From Candidatus Melainabacteria bacterium MEL.A1 (GTDB lineage Bacteria; Cyanobacteriota; Vampirovibrionia; Gastranaerophilales; Gastranaerophilaceae): 64,000 nt of DNA. The stretch spans positions 1,736,001 through 1,800,000 of the forward strand of contig CP017245.1 of NCBI GenBank assembly GCA_001765415.1. The letters are read 5' to 3'. Position 1 is the first letter of the stretch; each line of letters begins with the position of its first letter. Below, piece by piece: positions 45,254 through 54,764 of this stretch. The notes beneath the pieces are model-generated. The model was not told where the DNA came from, ran no database searches, and saw only the letters and a program-made list of their open reading frames with translations. Position numbers and translations under genes: made by a program.

Positions 45254-45311
45254 TATTCTTAAATGGAGGTAGGCTCTTTGTAATGGAAAACAAAGAGCCA
45301 ATATAAAAAAC

Positions 45312-45340
45312 TTGATTTTATTTTACTATAGTGATATTTT
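45312..45340 (+). promoter_or_regulatory. Promoter of pyrF
   Basis: TTGATT (45312-45317), 17-base spacer and TATTTT (45335-45340), ending seven bases before the pyrF ATG, so the transcript probably starts at the start codon. Confidence 0.5.
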
Positions 45341-45346
45341 GTAATT

Positions 45347-46105
45347 ATGATTGAAAGACCTAAAACCGCTAAAGATAGAATAATTTTAGCATTGGATGTT
45401 GATAATTTAAAAGAAGCTCGTGAATTAGTTCGAGAATTGAAAGATTACGTCGGTTATTTTAAGGTTGGTTTGCCGTTGATTGTGAACTATGGTTTTGAAG
45501 CTTTTCGTTTGCTGGAAGAACACGGAGCTAGATGTTATTATGATTGCAAATTTCATGATATTCCACATACGGTTCAAAAAGCTTGTATCAGCTTAGTAAA
45601 GAATAATATCAATTTTTTCAACGTTCATATTCAAGGTGGTTCAAGGATGACATCTGCTGTGGTTAAGGCATCTCGTGCGGCTGCAAAGTCTGTAGGAATT
45701 GAACCTCCGACTATTTTAGGTGTAACTTTGTTATCAAGTTTCGGTCAAAAAACTTTGACGACTGAACTTTGTGTGGATAAAAATATTGAAGATTTTGTTT
45801 TGCAGCTTGCAAAAGTTGCGAAAGAGACCGGTTTGGATGGCGTTGTTGCGAGTGCTGAAGAAGCTCGAAGGATTAGAAAAGAAATAGGTGATGATTTTAT
45901 AATTTTATGTCCTGCAACACGCCCGACTTGGTCTTCTGTAAACGATCAGGTTAGAGTTGATACTCCTAGAGATGCAATTTTAGCTGGGGTTGATTTTATG
46001 GTTGTAGGCAGACCGATTACATCTGCAGAGGATAGAATTGGCGCTGCAAATATGATTATTGACGAAATTGAAACTGCGTTGGAAGAAAAAGCAGCACTTG
46101 TGTAA
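45347..46105 (+). CDS. pyrF: Orotidine 5'-phosphate decarboxylase
   Basis: A 252-residue enzyme of the PyrF type. The catalytic motif D66-C-K68-F-H-D71-IPHTV is intact, with ILALDVDN at the start and DFMVVGRPITSAED at the phosphate-binding end. It makes UMP from OMP, the last step of pyrimidine synthesis. No Shine-Dalgarno precedes it; the promoter geometry suggests a leaderless mRNA. Repeats fill the region downstream. Confidence 0.94.
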   Translation: MIERPKTAKDRIILALDVDNLKEARELVRELKDYVGYFKVGLPLIVNYGFEAFRLLEEHGARCYYDCKFHDIPHTVQKACISLVKNNINFFNVHIQGGSRMTSAVVKASRAAAKSVGIEPPTILGVTLLSSFGQKTLTTELCVDKNIEDFVLQLAKVAKETGLDGVVASAEEARRIRKEIGDDFIILCPATRPTWSSVNDQVRVDTPRDAILAGVDFMVVGRPITSAEDRIGAANMIIDEIETALEEKAALV

Positions 46106-46120
46106 AAACGGTTTGTTTGA

Positions 46121-46205
46121 GTGAAAAGTGAGAAGCGAAACGTGAAAAGACTGTACCAAATAAATTGTTTTCCTCCCTGATGAGGGAGGTTAGGTGGGTG
46201 CTATT
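46121..46205. repeat. Dispersed repeat after pyrF
   Basis: GTGAAAAGTGAGAAGCGAAACGTGAAAAGACTG, then AATTGTTTTCCTCCCTGATGAGGGAGGTTAGGTGGGTGCTAT. The first part matches 33838 and 60575, and the second part matches the CCTCCC/TGGGTGC boxes near 5700 and 33937. Confidence 0.75.
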
Positions 46206-46240
46206 TGAGAGGAAAATATATAAAATTCTACATCCTAAAT

Positions 46241-46906
46241 TTAATTAATTCTTTTCCAAGGATAATCTTTCGGAATTTCCCAATTATTCATTTGTATCCA
46301 TTTTGTACAGTAGGCTAACCTTGCATCAGTTGCGTTTTCGTTGCAACCTCCCCAAACTGCATTCTTAAGTGATAAATAATTTCCGTCCCAAGCGAAACTG
46401 TATGGTTCAACTATTCCTTTGCCATCAAGATTTTGGTCAGTGTTCTTTTTATTAAATTGAAACATAAAATAATTTTTAGGCTGATATTCAATTTTTCTGT
46501 TTACAAAAAAGGTTATATCTCCACCATTGCGATCAACTCGATACATAAATAATCCGTACGGTAGATAAATACAAACTCTCTCTTGCTCACAATTTTCATA
46601 GTGATCATATTTTATATATGGTAAAATGTAGTTTTTTACGAATTCTAAATTTTCCTGATAAGAATTGTCATGTGCTGGTTGCATCCATAAATCTACATCT
46701 CCGTTTTCTGCAACGGATAGTTTTATTGCGTTGTTAATTTCGTTATAGAATTTTTTGACAAATGATACTGTTTTTTGTTTTTGGTAGTTTGCTACAACAG
46801 AAGGAAGCGTTAGTGCAGCAACAACTCCGATTACTCCAAGAGTTATAAGTACTTCTGCAAGCGTAAAACCGAATTTTTTCAATTGTAATATGTTTTGCTT
46901 TTTCAT
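46241..46906 (-). CDS. Type IV pilin-like (prepilin) protein
   Basis: A 221-residue prepilin: leader MKKQNILQLKKFG, then FTLAEVLITLGVIGVVAALTLPSVV with Glu5. The globular part has paired Cys (CEQERVC; CNENATDARLAYC). GGAG precedes ATG 46906. A TTGACA whose complement is also used by the facing HTH gene supplies its promoter. It lies opposite a small HTH regulator, as with the prepilins at 6 and 17 kb. Confidence 0.88.
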   Translation of the reverse strand: MKKQNILQLKKFGFTLAEVLITLGVIGVVAALTLPSVVANYQKQKTVSFVKKFYNEINNAIKLSVAENGDVDLWMQPAHDNSYQENLEFVKNYILPYIKYDHYENCEQERVCIYLPYGLFMYRVDRNGGDITFFVNRKIEYQPKNYFMFQFNKKNTDQNLDGKGIVEPYSFAWDGNYLSLKNAVWGGCNENATDARLAYCTKWIQMNNWEIPKDYPWKRIN

Positions 46907-46981
46907 AATTCTCCAAAATCTCAATAAATGTTATTAAAAATATTAATAATGTCTATAATCATAATAACACTATTTTCTAAT

Positions 46982-47011
46982 TTGTCAATATGTTTTGAAA
47001 AATAGTAAAAT
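46982..47011 (+). promoter_or_regulatory. Overlapping divergent promoters of the HTH and prepilin genes
   Basis: TTGTCA (46982-46987), 18-base spacer and TAAAAT (47006-47011) serve the HTH gene, whose ATG is seven bases on. The reverse complement of 46983-46988 is TTGACA, the -35 box of the prepilin gene, with TATTAT 16 bases away. The two -35 boxes are the same DNA, so one bound protein could block both. Confidence 0.55.
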
Positions 47012-47017
47012 GTTAAC

Positions 47018-47233
47018 ATGTTAAATATTAAAGAGGAAATTCAAGTTTTATTGTTACGAAAAGGGCTTTCTATGTCTAAAATGACAAGAAATCTGAAAAA
47101 AGAGGGATTGTCAAACATAAATGTAGCAAGCCTTTCAAGAATGTTGTCGACAAAGACAGTTAAATTTGAAACAATTCAATTGATTTTGGATTATTTAGGA
47201 TATGAATTAAATATTGCTCATAAGAAAAAATGA
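47018..47233 (+). CDS. Small HTH regulator, divergent from a prepilin gene
   Basis: A 71-residue protein. MTRNLKKEGLSNINVASLSRMLSTKTVKFETIQLILDYLGYEL resembles a compact helix-turn-helix of the XRE/phage-repressor type (SRML..TVKFETIQLILDYLG is the C-terminal part of the fold). There is no other domain. It shares a promoter region with the prepilin gene, and its end is two bases from comEC. Its mRNA appears leaderless. Confidence 0.65.
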   Translation: MLNIKEEIQVLLLRKGLSMSKMTRNLKKEGLSNINVASLSRMLSTKTVKFETIQLILDYLGYELNIAHKKK

Positions 47234-47235
47234 TT

Positions 47236-49614
47236 TTATTCACTTACCAATTCTTTTGATTTTTTGTATTTTTTCTTATATCTATCAAAAGTGTAGATTG
47301 TGTAAGTTTTTCCATCAGATGAGATTTTTATTGAGTTATTTAAATCTGTTCTGTAAATATCTGTTTTTCTCAATATATCAAGAGTTCCTCTGTTTGGATG
47401 TCCGAATGCGTTTGGACCTGTTGATATTATAGAAACTTTTGTTCCTAAATGGTTCAACATTTCGGAATTTACAACATGAGGACCGCCGTGATGCCCGACT
47501 TTTAGAATTTCTATATTATGCGGAATATCTTTTTTTAGTTTGTTGAAAGCTTTAATTCCGGCATCGCCAGTAAACAACATATCAAAATCTTTGTAGCTCA
47601 AAAGGGTTATGATAGATTTTTCGTTGTCTTCTTCTGAATTTGCAAAATAAGTTCTTAGCTGAAAATCGTTTTCCTGATAAATATCAGTGTTATTGGTTGG
47701 AAGTTTGACTGGAATTTGTAGTTCCTTTATGGTTTTGTAAATATTTACAGATGTCATTGTTTTGTCGGAGAATGAGTTGATATAAACCTGTTTGATATTC
47801 AAATTATTCATAATATCAACTGCTCCGCCTGAGTGGTCGTTATCAAAGTGGGTTATAATCAAGGCTTCAATATTCTTTATACCTCTATCTTTTAGATATT
47901 TTATTATAATTGAATTTGCTTGTGCTTTACTTCCTTTGTAACCTGCTCTACCTGTGTCTATGATGAAGTATTTGTTTTGTGGAGTTTTTACAAGAAAACA
48001 ATCTGCGTTTTGTACGTCAAATGTAATTATTTGTAAATCTTTTGATGGAATATTTATTAAGCTTAATCCTAAAATTATGAATAATGCTGAACATAAAATT
48101 GTTAGTTTTTTGTTAAATCCGGTTTTTATAGATAATGTGAAAAATAGGATTAGTGCATAATACAATGCGATTTGGAAGATGTTTGGATGCGTGGTTGTTA
48201 AAAGTGAGCCTGAAAAATTGGCAAAAAAGTTTGAGATAAAAACAATTGCGTGTAGAAAATAATTCAGGATAAAATCGAAAAACATACATATTTTGTCTGT
48301 GTATGGTGTAAATCCTGCAAGAATTGAGCTGATAAATCCCCCAAAACTTATTACACTTAAAAACGGCATACTGCAAATGTTTGCAAGAACAGAATAAGTG
48401 CTGAATGTATTAAAATAAAACATTTGAATTGGTGCAACCCAAATTTGAGCAATAATAGGGATTAAAAACGCTCCTATCAGCCATTGTGGAATTTTAGAGT
48501 CTTTAAATCTTTCAAATATGACGTTTGCGGTTGTCAAAAGTCCGAAAGTTACGATAAATGATAATTGGAAACCGACATCGTTGATAAATGCCGGATTATA
48601 AATCAGCATTACGGTTGCAACGAACGCTAAAAGTGCGACTGTGTGTGCATCTCTATCAATAAGTTTCCCTAGAAGAATAAGTATAAGCATTAAAGCGGCA
48701 CGAATTACGGATGCACCCAATCCTGTCATCAGGGTGTATATTATAATTACTCCGATACCTGATAATATTGTTAATTTGAAAGGAACTTTGGTGCGTCGCA
48801 TAAAAAATACCCAAAATCCATATATAAAGGCAACATTCATCCCAGATGCCGCAAGAATGTGTAATAATCCCGAATTTACGAATGAAGCCTTTATGTAATC
48901 AGGCGGTGCGACAGCATCGTCACCAAAAACTATTCCTCCTAAGATTTCAAGATTTGGTGATTTTAGATATTTTGAATGCTCCTCAATAATATTATCTCGG
49001 ACATTGTTTAGTTTTTGTAAAAATTTCCATCTGTAAGACATGGTGGAAGTAATTGATTTTGATGTGTCTGAGTAAAAAACGGTATAAGTGTCAAAGTTTT
49101 TTAAATATTTCCCGTAATCAAATTGAGATGGATTACTCGCTTTAAAAGGAGTTTGAATTTTTCCTGCGAGTTCGTATTTATTCCCGATTTTAAATTGAGA
49201 AACGTTGTTTCCAGAATATGTAACAAGGGTTTTGCTTATAACATTTTGATTGTTGATTTTGTTAACTTTGAAGAAAAATTTTGTTTTTTGGGGAATGGAA
49301 TTATTTGGAATACTTACGACTTGACCTTGAATAGTAACTTTTTGCGGAGCAAAAGTAACCAGTTCATCTGTTGGTTTGATTTTGAAATACGAGTTGAAAA
49401 ATCCGAAATAAAAAATGAAAATCCAAAATAAAATATATTTTATTGGCAGATAATTTTTTATGATTGCAAATATAGCAAGAACGGTTATTATTGCACTACA
49501 AAGTATTCCATTGTCGTTGAAGCATGCTAAAATTCCGCACATAAAGATGATTGCAGTTGTGAACATTATGGAATTTTTGTTCTGTAATGATGAATTTATC
49601 GCTCCCTTTATCAT
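47236..49614 (-). CDS. comEC: ComEC/Rec2-family DNA-uptake channel
   Basis: A 792-residue polytopic membrane protein. It has an N-terminal membrane pair with an OB-like DUF4131 region (TFAPQKVTIQGQVVSIPNN), the competence domain (SGLLHILAASGMNVAFIYGFWVFF, helices to about residue 510), and a C-terminal metallo-beta-lactamase domain (FDVQNADCFLVKTP, ITHFDNDHSGGAVD, KVGHHGG). It imports single-stranded DNA in natural transformation. Together with several prepilins it suggests competence. TAAAAT ends seven bases before the ATG and there is no Shine-Dalgarno. Confidence 0.93.
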   Translation of the reverse strand: MIKGAINSSLQNKNSIMFTTAIIFMCGILACFNDNGILCSAIITVLAIFAIIKNYLPIKYILFWIFIFYFGFFNSYFKIKPTDELVTFAPQKVTIQGQVVSIPNNSIPQKTKFFFKVNKINNQNVISKTLVTYSGNNVSQFKIGNKYELAGKIQTPFKASNPSQFDYGKYLKNFDTYTVFYSDTSKSITSTMSYRWKFLQKLNNVRDNIIEEHSKYLKSPNLEILGGIVFGDDAVAPPDYIKASFVNSGLLHILAASGMNVAFIYGFWVFFMRRTKVPFKLTILSGIGVIIIYTLMTGLGASVIRAALMLILILLGKLIDRDAHTVALLAFVATVMLIYNPAFINDVGFQLSFIVTFGLLTTANVIFERFKDSKIPQWLIGAFLIPIIAQIWVAPIQMFYFNTFSTYSVLANICSMPFLSVISFGGFISSILAGFTPYTDKICMFFDFILNYFLHAIVFISNFFANFSGSLLTTTHPNIFQIALYYALILFFTLSIKTGFNKKLTILCSALFIILGLSLINIPSKDLQIITFDVQNADCFLVKTPQNKYFIIDTGRAGYKGSKAQANSIIIKYLKDRGIKNIEALIITHFDNDHSGGAVDIMNNLNIKQVYINSFSDKTMTSVNIYKTIKELQIPVKLPTNNTDIYQENDFQLRTYFANSEEDNEKSIITLLSYKDFDMLFTGDAGIKAFNKLKKDIPHNIEILKVGHHGGPHVVNSEMLNHLGTKVSIISTGPNAFGHPNRGTLDILRKTDIYRTDLNNSIKISSDGKTYTIYTFDRYKKKYKKSKELVSE

Positions 49615-49744
49615 TTTTTTATTTTAATATAAAAGAAAATTTGAATATTCTTTGTATAAAGATATGTAAATAGTTTGATTAAAAAAGCAATTAATTTTAT
49701 TTTTGCGTTTTAATAAAAATAAGTTTGCAAACAAGGGTGTAGTG

Positions 49745-50356
49745 ATGATTAGTTCAGTATCTTCCTTAAATTTCAATACAAATTACAGACCAGCATTCTC
49801 TGCTCAAGAAAATGCGCCCCAATCTGTTAAAGCTGATAATATTAATAAAATAGAAAATTCGGATAAAAAAGATAGTTTTTTATTAAAAGCAAAAAATATG
49901 TCCCCAGAACGAAAAACTTTGGTAATGTTTGGAATTGGAGCGGCGTTGATTGCTGCTGGAGTACTGGTTAAAAAAGCGTTCAAACCTAAAACTGTCGTTA
50001 ATCCTGCCGTGAAAGATATGTTGGAAACTCCAAAAGAATTTAATAAAAAGTATGTGAATGAACTTATTGAAAGAATGAAAACAAAGTCAAATTTAAAAGA
50101 GGGTGATGCAATTTATTGTATTCCTCGTAAGATATTTAAAGATGTTTTTGGGCATAATGCAGATGATATGAATAAAATTTGTGATTATTTGAAGATATCT
50201 GAAAATGGTTTCGTTGCTGCTCCTGCACGCAATACAAACGGAATTTTGCAAATAAATAATTTTTCTGAGTTTAAATTTATTGACCCTGAAACCAATACAA
50301 TATTGGCATTTGTAAACGAAATAAAAAACGGGAAACTAGTCCCGCTTTTAGTTTAA
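49745..50356 (+). CDS. Unknown single-pass protein with N-terminal FxA motif
   Basis: A 203-residue protein. MISSVSSLNFNTNYRPAFSAQE has F18-S-A20 of the shared motif; a hydrophobic helix (TLVMFGIGAALIAAGVLVKKAF, about residues 59-80) is followed by a soluble domain with KEGDAIYCIPRKIFKDVFGHNADDMNKICDYLKIS. ATG 49745 is chosen because AAGGGTG lies upstream. Function unknown. Confidence 0.7.
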   Translation: MISSVSSLNFNTNYRPAFSAQENAPQSVKADNINKIENSDKKDSFLLKAKNMSPERKTLVMFGIGAALIAAGVLVKKAFKPKTVVNPAVKDMLETPKEFNKKYVNELIERMKTKSNLKEGDAIYCIPRKIFKDVFGHNADDMNKICDYLKISENGFVAAPARNTNGILQINNFSEFKFIDPETNTILAFVNEIKNGKLVPLLV

Positions 50357-50378
50357 TTATTTGTTAAAAATTTTTATA

Positions 50379-52331
50379 TTAATCTTTTGAGAAAACCCAC
50401 CAACCCTTGTGTTTTTGAGAAGGTTGAATTTTAGGTTGGGCAATAATCTGTTGTGATTTAATTGGAGCATTTGGTGCAAATACACTTGTTGACAGTGTGT
50501 TTATGTATTTGTTGTTTAAGTGTGCATAATCAAATAAGATTACACCTTTTGCGTTCAATTTTCTTGCCTCATGGATTTGTCTGATTAAGTCTTCATCTGA
50601 GCCGCCCATAAATGTTACAAATAAACCAGCGTAAAAGTCTGTTTTGGCAGATTTTGCGTTAATAACATCTGTCATCATTTTGTTTGCGGTTTTAGAATCA
50701 CAAGTCAAAAATAATGGTGTAAAACCATCTAAATAATCTCTTGTTGACCAAGTTTTCCAATCTTGTTGTTTGTTATCAAGTGCAGTTTGTCTGTCTGGGA
50801 AGATTACGGCACTTATGTATGTATGAGTTTGTCTGCCTAAGCATCCAATTTTTTTTACCATATCAGTAACTTTTTCTCGCCTATAATTACACCAATCTTG
50901 CCACAATGGATCGTTTTTGGTTAGACTTGCGGGATCAACTCCATAAATTGATTTAAAATCGTTTCTTGCATAATCTGTATAACCCCAGCTTGTTGCATCG
51001 TTTGAAGATACAGTGTTTGGATATCTTATATAATCAATATTGATGCCGTCAGGTCTGTATGTTGTTACTATTTCTGTTGCTAATTTTAACAAAAAGTCTT
51101 GTACATAAGGATTTGCTGGGTCTAAGAAATAACCGTTGTGTTCAGAAGTTGATTTTGATGGTTCAAAAGAATTTATATCTTTTTTTAATTTATTGCCCCA
51201 AGATGGGTTCATTGCAAGTATGCTTTGTGGATTGTCTTTTGGGTTTTGCACTCCTGCATAGAATGTTTCAAACCAAGTATGAATTTTTATATTTCTTTTG
51301 TGAGCCTCTCTAATCCATATTGCAAGTGGATCAAATCCTTGAAATTGCTCATATTGAGGGGTAAAACCGTATGCTGCCATAGTTTGGCTCGGGAAAATAG
51401 TCTTCCCATGATAGTAAGTTTCTAAGAATATATTGTCAATTCCAGCTTGTTTAATTTGATTGAGTGTTGATACAATTTCTTGTTCAGATTTTTCTGTCGG
51501 TCTAATCCATACACCTTTGAGTTCATTTGCTTTGTAAGGTAAAACACTTTTTAGAGCATCATTTGATGCTTCAATTGCAAGCTGAGAATATTTTTGTACT
51601 TCATCTGGGGTTTTTCTTGCTTTTTTAACGTAATCTCTTGCATCATTTATGTAGCTATATGGTACTTTCCAGTTATAATCAGGACTGATAGTTCTGTAAT
51701 ATTGGAGCATTTGCTCTGCTTCTGCTATTTTTTTTTCAGATTCAAAAATATAGCTTTCTGATGTTGTATATGTGTAAACTAAATTAGCATCTTTATCTAT
51801 ATATATTTTGGTACCAACTTTGATACTTGAATTTATCCAATTTTTAGCTTTTCCATGTCCGCTCAAGACAATTCCGTTTGCAGGAATATATGAATCTGCT
51901 CCAGATAATTCTGTAACAGTATTATCTTCAACAACAGCCTCCGCACCGAACTCGTTCGTGTTTGTTCTAACTCCGTAGTTAGGAGTATAAATTACTAGTT
52001 GATTTGCTCCTCTGGCTCCCGGAAGGTAGCTACCGGCTTTGTTGGTTGTGGCAGTAGGATCAATTGCGTTAATCCAGTTTTTGGTATAGCTGAAAACAAC
52101 TTCACCTTTTGCCGGTTGATATGGTTTAAATACTAATGGAAGTTCTTCTTCCGGTATTACGATTTCTGAATTATCAAGATTTATTTGATTTTCATCATCT
52201 ACTAATAATTTTGTTTTAATTGGTTCAGGGCGTTTCCTTGCAGTTAGTATTGGGGTAACGTCTTCAGCTTGACAGGTTGATGTTACAAAAAACATTGCTG
52301 CCAATATTAATGTTATTTTTTTTATATCCAT
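50379..52331 (-). CDS. Secreted glycoside-hydrolase-like (GHL10/YngK-type) protein
   Basis: A 650-residue exported protein with a signal peptide (MDIKKITLILAAMFFVTSTCQA). Residues ~75-160 (GANQLVIYTPNYGVRTNTNEFGAEAVV..IPANGIVLSGHG) resemble a phosphodiester-glycosidase-like N-terminal module. The main domain (about 275-590) is GHL10: LKGVWIRPTEKSEQEIVSTLNQIKQAGIDNIFLETYYHG, WFETFYAGVQ, GYFLDPANPYVQDFL and GINIDYIRYP. It probably acts on cell-wall or extracellular glycans. The tail is Lys/Gln-rich. Confidence 0.85.
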   Translation of the reverse strand: MDIKKITLILAAMFFVTSTCQAEDVTPILTARKRPEPIKTKLLVDDENQINLDNSEIVIPEEELPLVFKPYQPAKGEVVFSYTKNWINAIDPTATTNKAGSYLPGARGANQLVIYTPNYGVRTNTNEFGAEAVVEDNTVTELSGADSYIPANGIVLSGHGKAKNWINSSIKVGTKIYIDKDANLVYTYTTSESYIFESEKKIAEAEQMLQYYRTISPDYNWKVPYSYINDARDYVKKARKTPDEVQKYSQLAIEASNDALKSVLPYKANELKGVWIRPTEKSEQEIVSTLNQIKQAGIDNIFLETYYHGKTIFPSQTMAAYGFTPQYEQFQGFDPLAIWIREAHKRNIKIHTWFETFYAGVQNPKDNPQSILAMNPSWGNKLKKDINSFEPSKSTSEHNGYFLDPANPYVQDFLLKLATEIVTTYRPDGINIDYIRYPNTVSSNDATSWGYTDYARNDFKSIYGVDPASLTKNDPLWQDWCNYRREKVTDMVKKIGCLGRQTHTYISAVIFPDRQTALDNKQQDWKTWSTRDYLDGFTPLFLTCDSKTANKMMTDVINAKSAKTDFYAGLFVTFMGGSDEDLIRQIHEARKLNAKGVILFDYAHLNNKYINTLSTSVFAPNAPIKSQQIIAQPKIQPSQKHKGWWVFSKD

Positions 52332-52428
52332 TTTTCTCTCTTTTACTCCCTGATTGTCTGAAATTCTCTCTTTTTCTATAATAACTCATAAAAACGATTG
52401 AGCCAAATTATTTATAATAATTAAACAA

Positions 52429-52469
52429 AAAATCGACAAATCATAAATTCGAATTGTCGATTTTTTTTG
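52429..52469. terminator. Terminator downstream of the small secreted protein gene
   Basis: AAAATCGACAA and TTGTCGATTTT arms around a 14-base loop, with T/A runs on both sides; it probably ends the minus-strand gene at 52486-52809. Confidence 0.8.
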
Positions 52470-52485
52470 TATAGATTTTTTGGTA

Positions 52486-52809
52486 TTACAAATCTCCGAT
52501 GTTTGGAGAAGTGTGAATTTTGTGATTGTTCTTGAAAGATTGATCGTCATAAGCAGGATCCATGTACATAAAAAATCTTCTTACGCCTCTAACGATACCT
52601 TTTTTATAAATTTTATGTTCATAATAAGTAGGCATTTCTTCACCATTAGCTTCCGCAATTGATTTGTGTGTTGCTTGAATAAATACCGGAGAATATCCGT
52701 GATTTTTTAAGTAATCTTCGCTAACAGTATCAGCAGTTGTTAGTTCTGCATAAGCCGGTAATGCTGCAAATAGTGCTGCTATTCCTAAAATTAAAAAACA
52801 ATTTTTCAT
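52486..52809 (-). CDS. Small secreted protein of unknown function
   Basis: A 107-residue protein with a signal peptide (MKNCFLILGIAALFAALPAYA) and a basic, aromatic mature part (HKIYKKGIVRGVRRFFMYMDPAYDDQSFKNN). No domain recognised. GAGGTGG precedes ATG 52809; a GTG two codons earlier is possible. Confidence 0.75.
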   Translation of the reverse strand: MKNCFLILGIAALFAALPAYAELTTADTVSEDYLKNHGYSPVFIQATHKSIAEANGEEMPTYYEHKIYKKGIVRGVRRFFMYMDPAYDDQSFKNNHKIHTSPNIGDL

Positions 52810-52911
52810 TTCCACCTCTGTTGTGTTGTGCGTATTTTATATTATATATAATAATACATTTTTCAGTAGTTACAAGAATATTATAATCTCTTTACAAAAA
52901 ACTTCCATATA

Positions 52912-53967
52912 TTATTTGTATGATTTTATTATAATTTCTTCCAATTTTTCAAGTAATTGATTTTCTGGAACTTTGGCAATAATTTCGCCTTTTTTGAAAA
53001 CTATACCTTCATTTACTCCGCCAGCAATTCCAAAATCTGCATGTCTGGCTTCTCCAGGTCCATTAACTGCACAACCCATAGTTGCGATAGTTATAGGTTT
53101 GTCAAAGTTTTTAAATCTTTCTTCAACTTTTTTAGCAAGTCCGATTAAATCAATTTGAGTTCTTCCGCATGTAGGGCATGAAACGAAGTTAACCCCTTTC
53201 TCTCGTAATCCTAAGCTTTTTAGAATATCAAAGCCGGCACTGACTTCTTCTACAGGGTTTTCTGTTAAAGAAACTCTTATAGTGTCGCCAATCCCCTCTG
53301 CCAAAAGTGTTCCCAAACCTACAGATGATTTTATCAAACCTCCACGTAGAGTTCCTGCCTCAGTTACACCTAAATGCAGCGGATAAGGAATTTTTTCTGC
53401 AATTGAACGATATGCTTCAATTGTTGTTAATACATCTGATGATTTTAGTGAAACTTTAATTAAATCAAAATCTAAATCTTCAAGAATTTTGATATGTCCA
53501 AGCGCACTAAGAACCATTTTTTCAGATAGAGGAATATCTTTGTCTAGCAAATCTTTTTCTAAAGAACCGGCATTAACACCAATTCTGATAGGGATTTGTT
53601 GCTGTTTTGCTAAAGCTACAACTTTTTCAACATTCTCTCTTTTTCCGATGTTTCCTGGATTTAGTCTAAGAGCATTAATCCCGTTATTTATACATTTGAT
53701 TGCTAATTTGTAGTCAAAATGAATATCTGCAATTAAAGGAACAGGAGATTTTTTTACGATATCTTTTATCGCATCAGCTGCTTCGGCATTTAATACTGCT
53801 AATCTAACCAGTTCGCAACCTTTTGCGGCAAGTTCATGAATTTGAGTTAGTGTCGTTTTTGTGTCACGGGTGTCTGTGTTACACATAGATTGCACACTAA
53901 TAGGTGCATCTCCGCCAATTTTTATGTTTCCAATTGAAATTTGTTTTGTTTTTCTTCTTTTTATCAT
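52912..53967 (-). CDS. ispG: 4-hydroxy-3-methylbut-2-enyl diphosphate synthase
   Basis: A 351-residue IspG (GcpE) of the short bacterial type. KQISIGNIKIGGDAPISVQSMCNTDTRDT is the family N-terminus; the iron-sulphur ligands are in FVSCPTCGRTQIDL and TMGCAVNGPGEARHAD, followed by the conserved Glu. It catalyses the penultimate MEP-pathway step, the same pathway as dxs at the window start. Divergent from the phosphodiesterase gene; their 5' ends are 33 bases apart. Confidence 0.96.
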   Translation of the reverse strand: MIKRRKTKQISIGNIKIGGDAPISVQSMCNTDTRDTKTTLTQIHELAAKGCELVRLAVLNAEAADAIKDIVKKSPVPLIADIHFDYKLAIKCINNGINALRLNPGNIGKRENVEKVVALAKQQQIPIRIGVNAGSLEKDLLDKDIPLSEKMVLSALGHIKILEDLDFDLIKVSLKSSDVLTTIEAYRSIAEKIPYPLHLGVTEAGTLRGGLIKSSVGLGTLLAEGIGDTIRVSLTENPVEEVSAGFDILKSLGLREKGVNFVSCPTCGRTQIDLIGLAKKVEERFKNFDKPITIATMGCAVNGPGEARHADFGIAGGVNEGIVFKKGEIIAKVPENQLLEKLEEIIIKSYK

Positions 53968-54000
53968 ATCATTATAATATCACAAAAAAGGAGAGTAGTC

Positions 54001-54735
54001 ATGAAAGTTGCGATTTTATCAGATATTCACGGAAATATGCAAGCACTTGAAAGTGTTATGAAAGATATTAATAAAAATGGATGTGAAAAAGTCTTGTGTT
54101 TAGGGGATTTAGCAATGGCTGGACCTGAACCTTCAAAGGTTATAGATTTTGTAAAATCGCAAAGCAATTGGACTGTAATACAAGGAAATACCGATAAAAT
54201 GATTGCGGATTTTTCACCGGAAATTCTTAAAAATACAGAAAGAGTTTTCCCTGTAATGGCGCATGCTTTAGCGGATGATGTCTTGTTTTTGTCGGATGAT
54301 AGAAAAGAATATTTGAAAAATCTTCCGGCTCAAAAAGAATTGAAAATTGAAGGTGTAAAAATTTTGATGGTTCACGGGTCTCCTCGCCGAAATAATGAAG
54401 ATATTTTGCCAGATATGCCTATTGCGCAAATAGAAGAAATTATTAAAGGGGTAAGTGCGGATTTGGTTTTTTGTGGTCATACTCATATTCCGGCAGGCTA
54501 TCAAACAAGTACAAAGCAAACAGTTGTAAATGTTGGTAGTGTCGGTAGACCAATGACCAAAGATGCAAAATCTTGTTACTGCATTGCAAATTTTGACAAC
54601 GGAAGTTTTTCTATTGAACACAGATTGTTGGATTATGATAGAGAAAAAGCCGCAGAGATTATGAGAAGTCGTGCTTTTGATGGCGCAGAAAAACTCGCAG
54701 AGATGATTTTACATCCGACTTCAAGACATGTTTAA
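54001..54735 (+). CDS. Metallophosphoesterase, YfcE/MJ0936-like
   Basis: A 244-residue calcineurin-like phosphoesterase: ILSDIHGNMQALESV, CLGDLAMAGP, QGNTD, MVHGSPRR and FCGHTHIPAGY hold the metal ligands in order. Such proteins hydrolyse phosphodiesters; the physiological substrate is unknown. ATG 54001 follows AAAGGAG. The upstream in-frame sequence belongs to the ispG promoter region. Confidence 0.9.
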   Translation: MKVAILSDIHGNMQALESVMKDINKNGCEKVLCLGDLAMAGPEPSKVIDFVKSQSNWTVIQGNTDKMIADFSPEILKNTERVFPVMAHALADDVLFLSDDRKEYLKNLPAQKELKIEGVKILMVHGSPRRNNEDILPDMPIAQIEEIIKGVSADLVFCGHTHIPAGYQTSTKQTVVNVGSVGRPMTKDAKSCYCIANFDNGSFSIEHRLLDYDREKAAEIMRSRAFDGAEKLAEMILHPTSRHV

Positions 54736-54764
54736 AATTTAAAATAAAACGAGAAACTTATTTA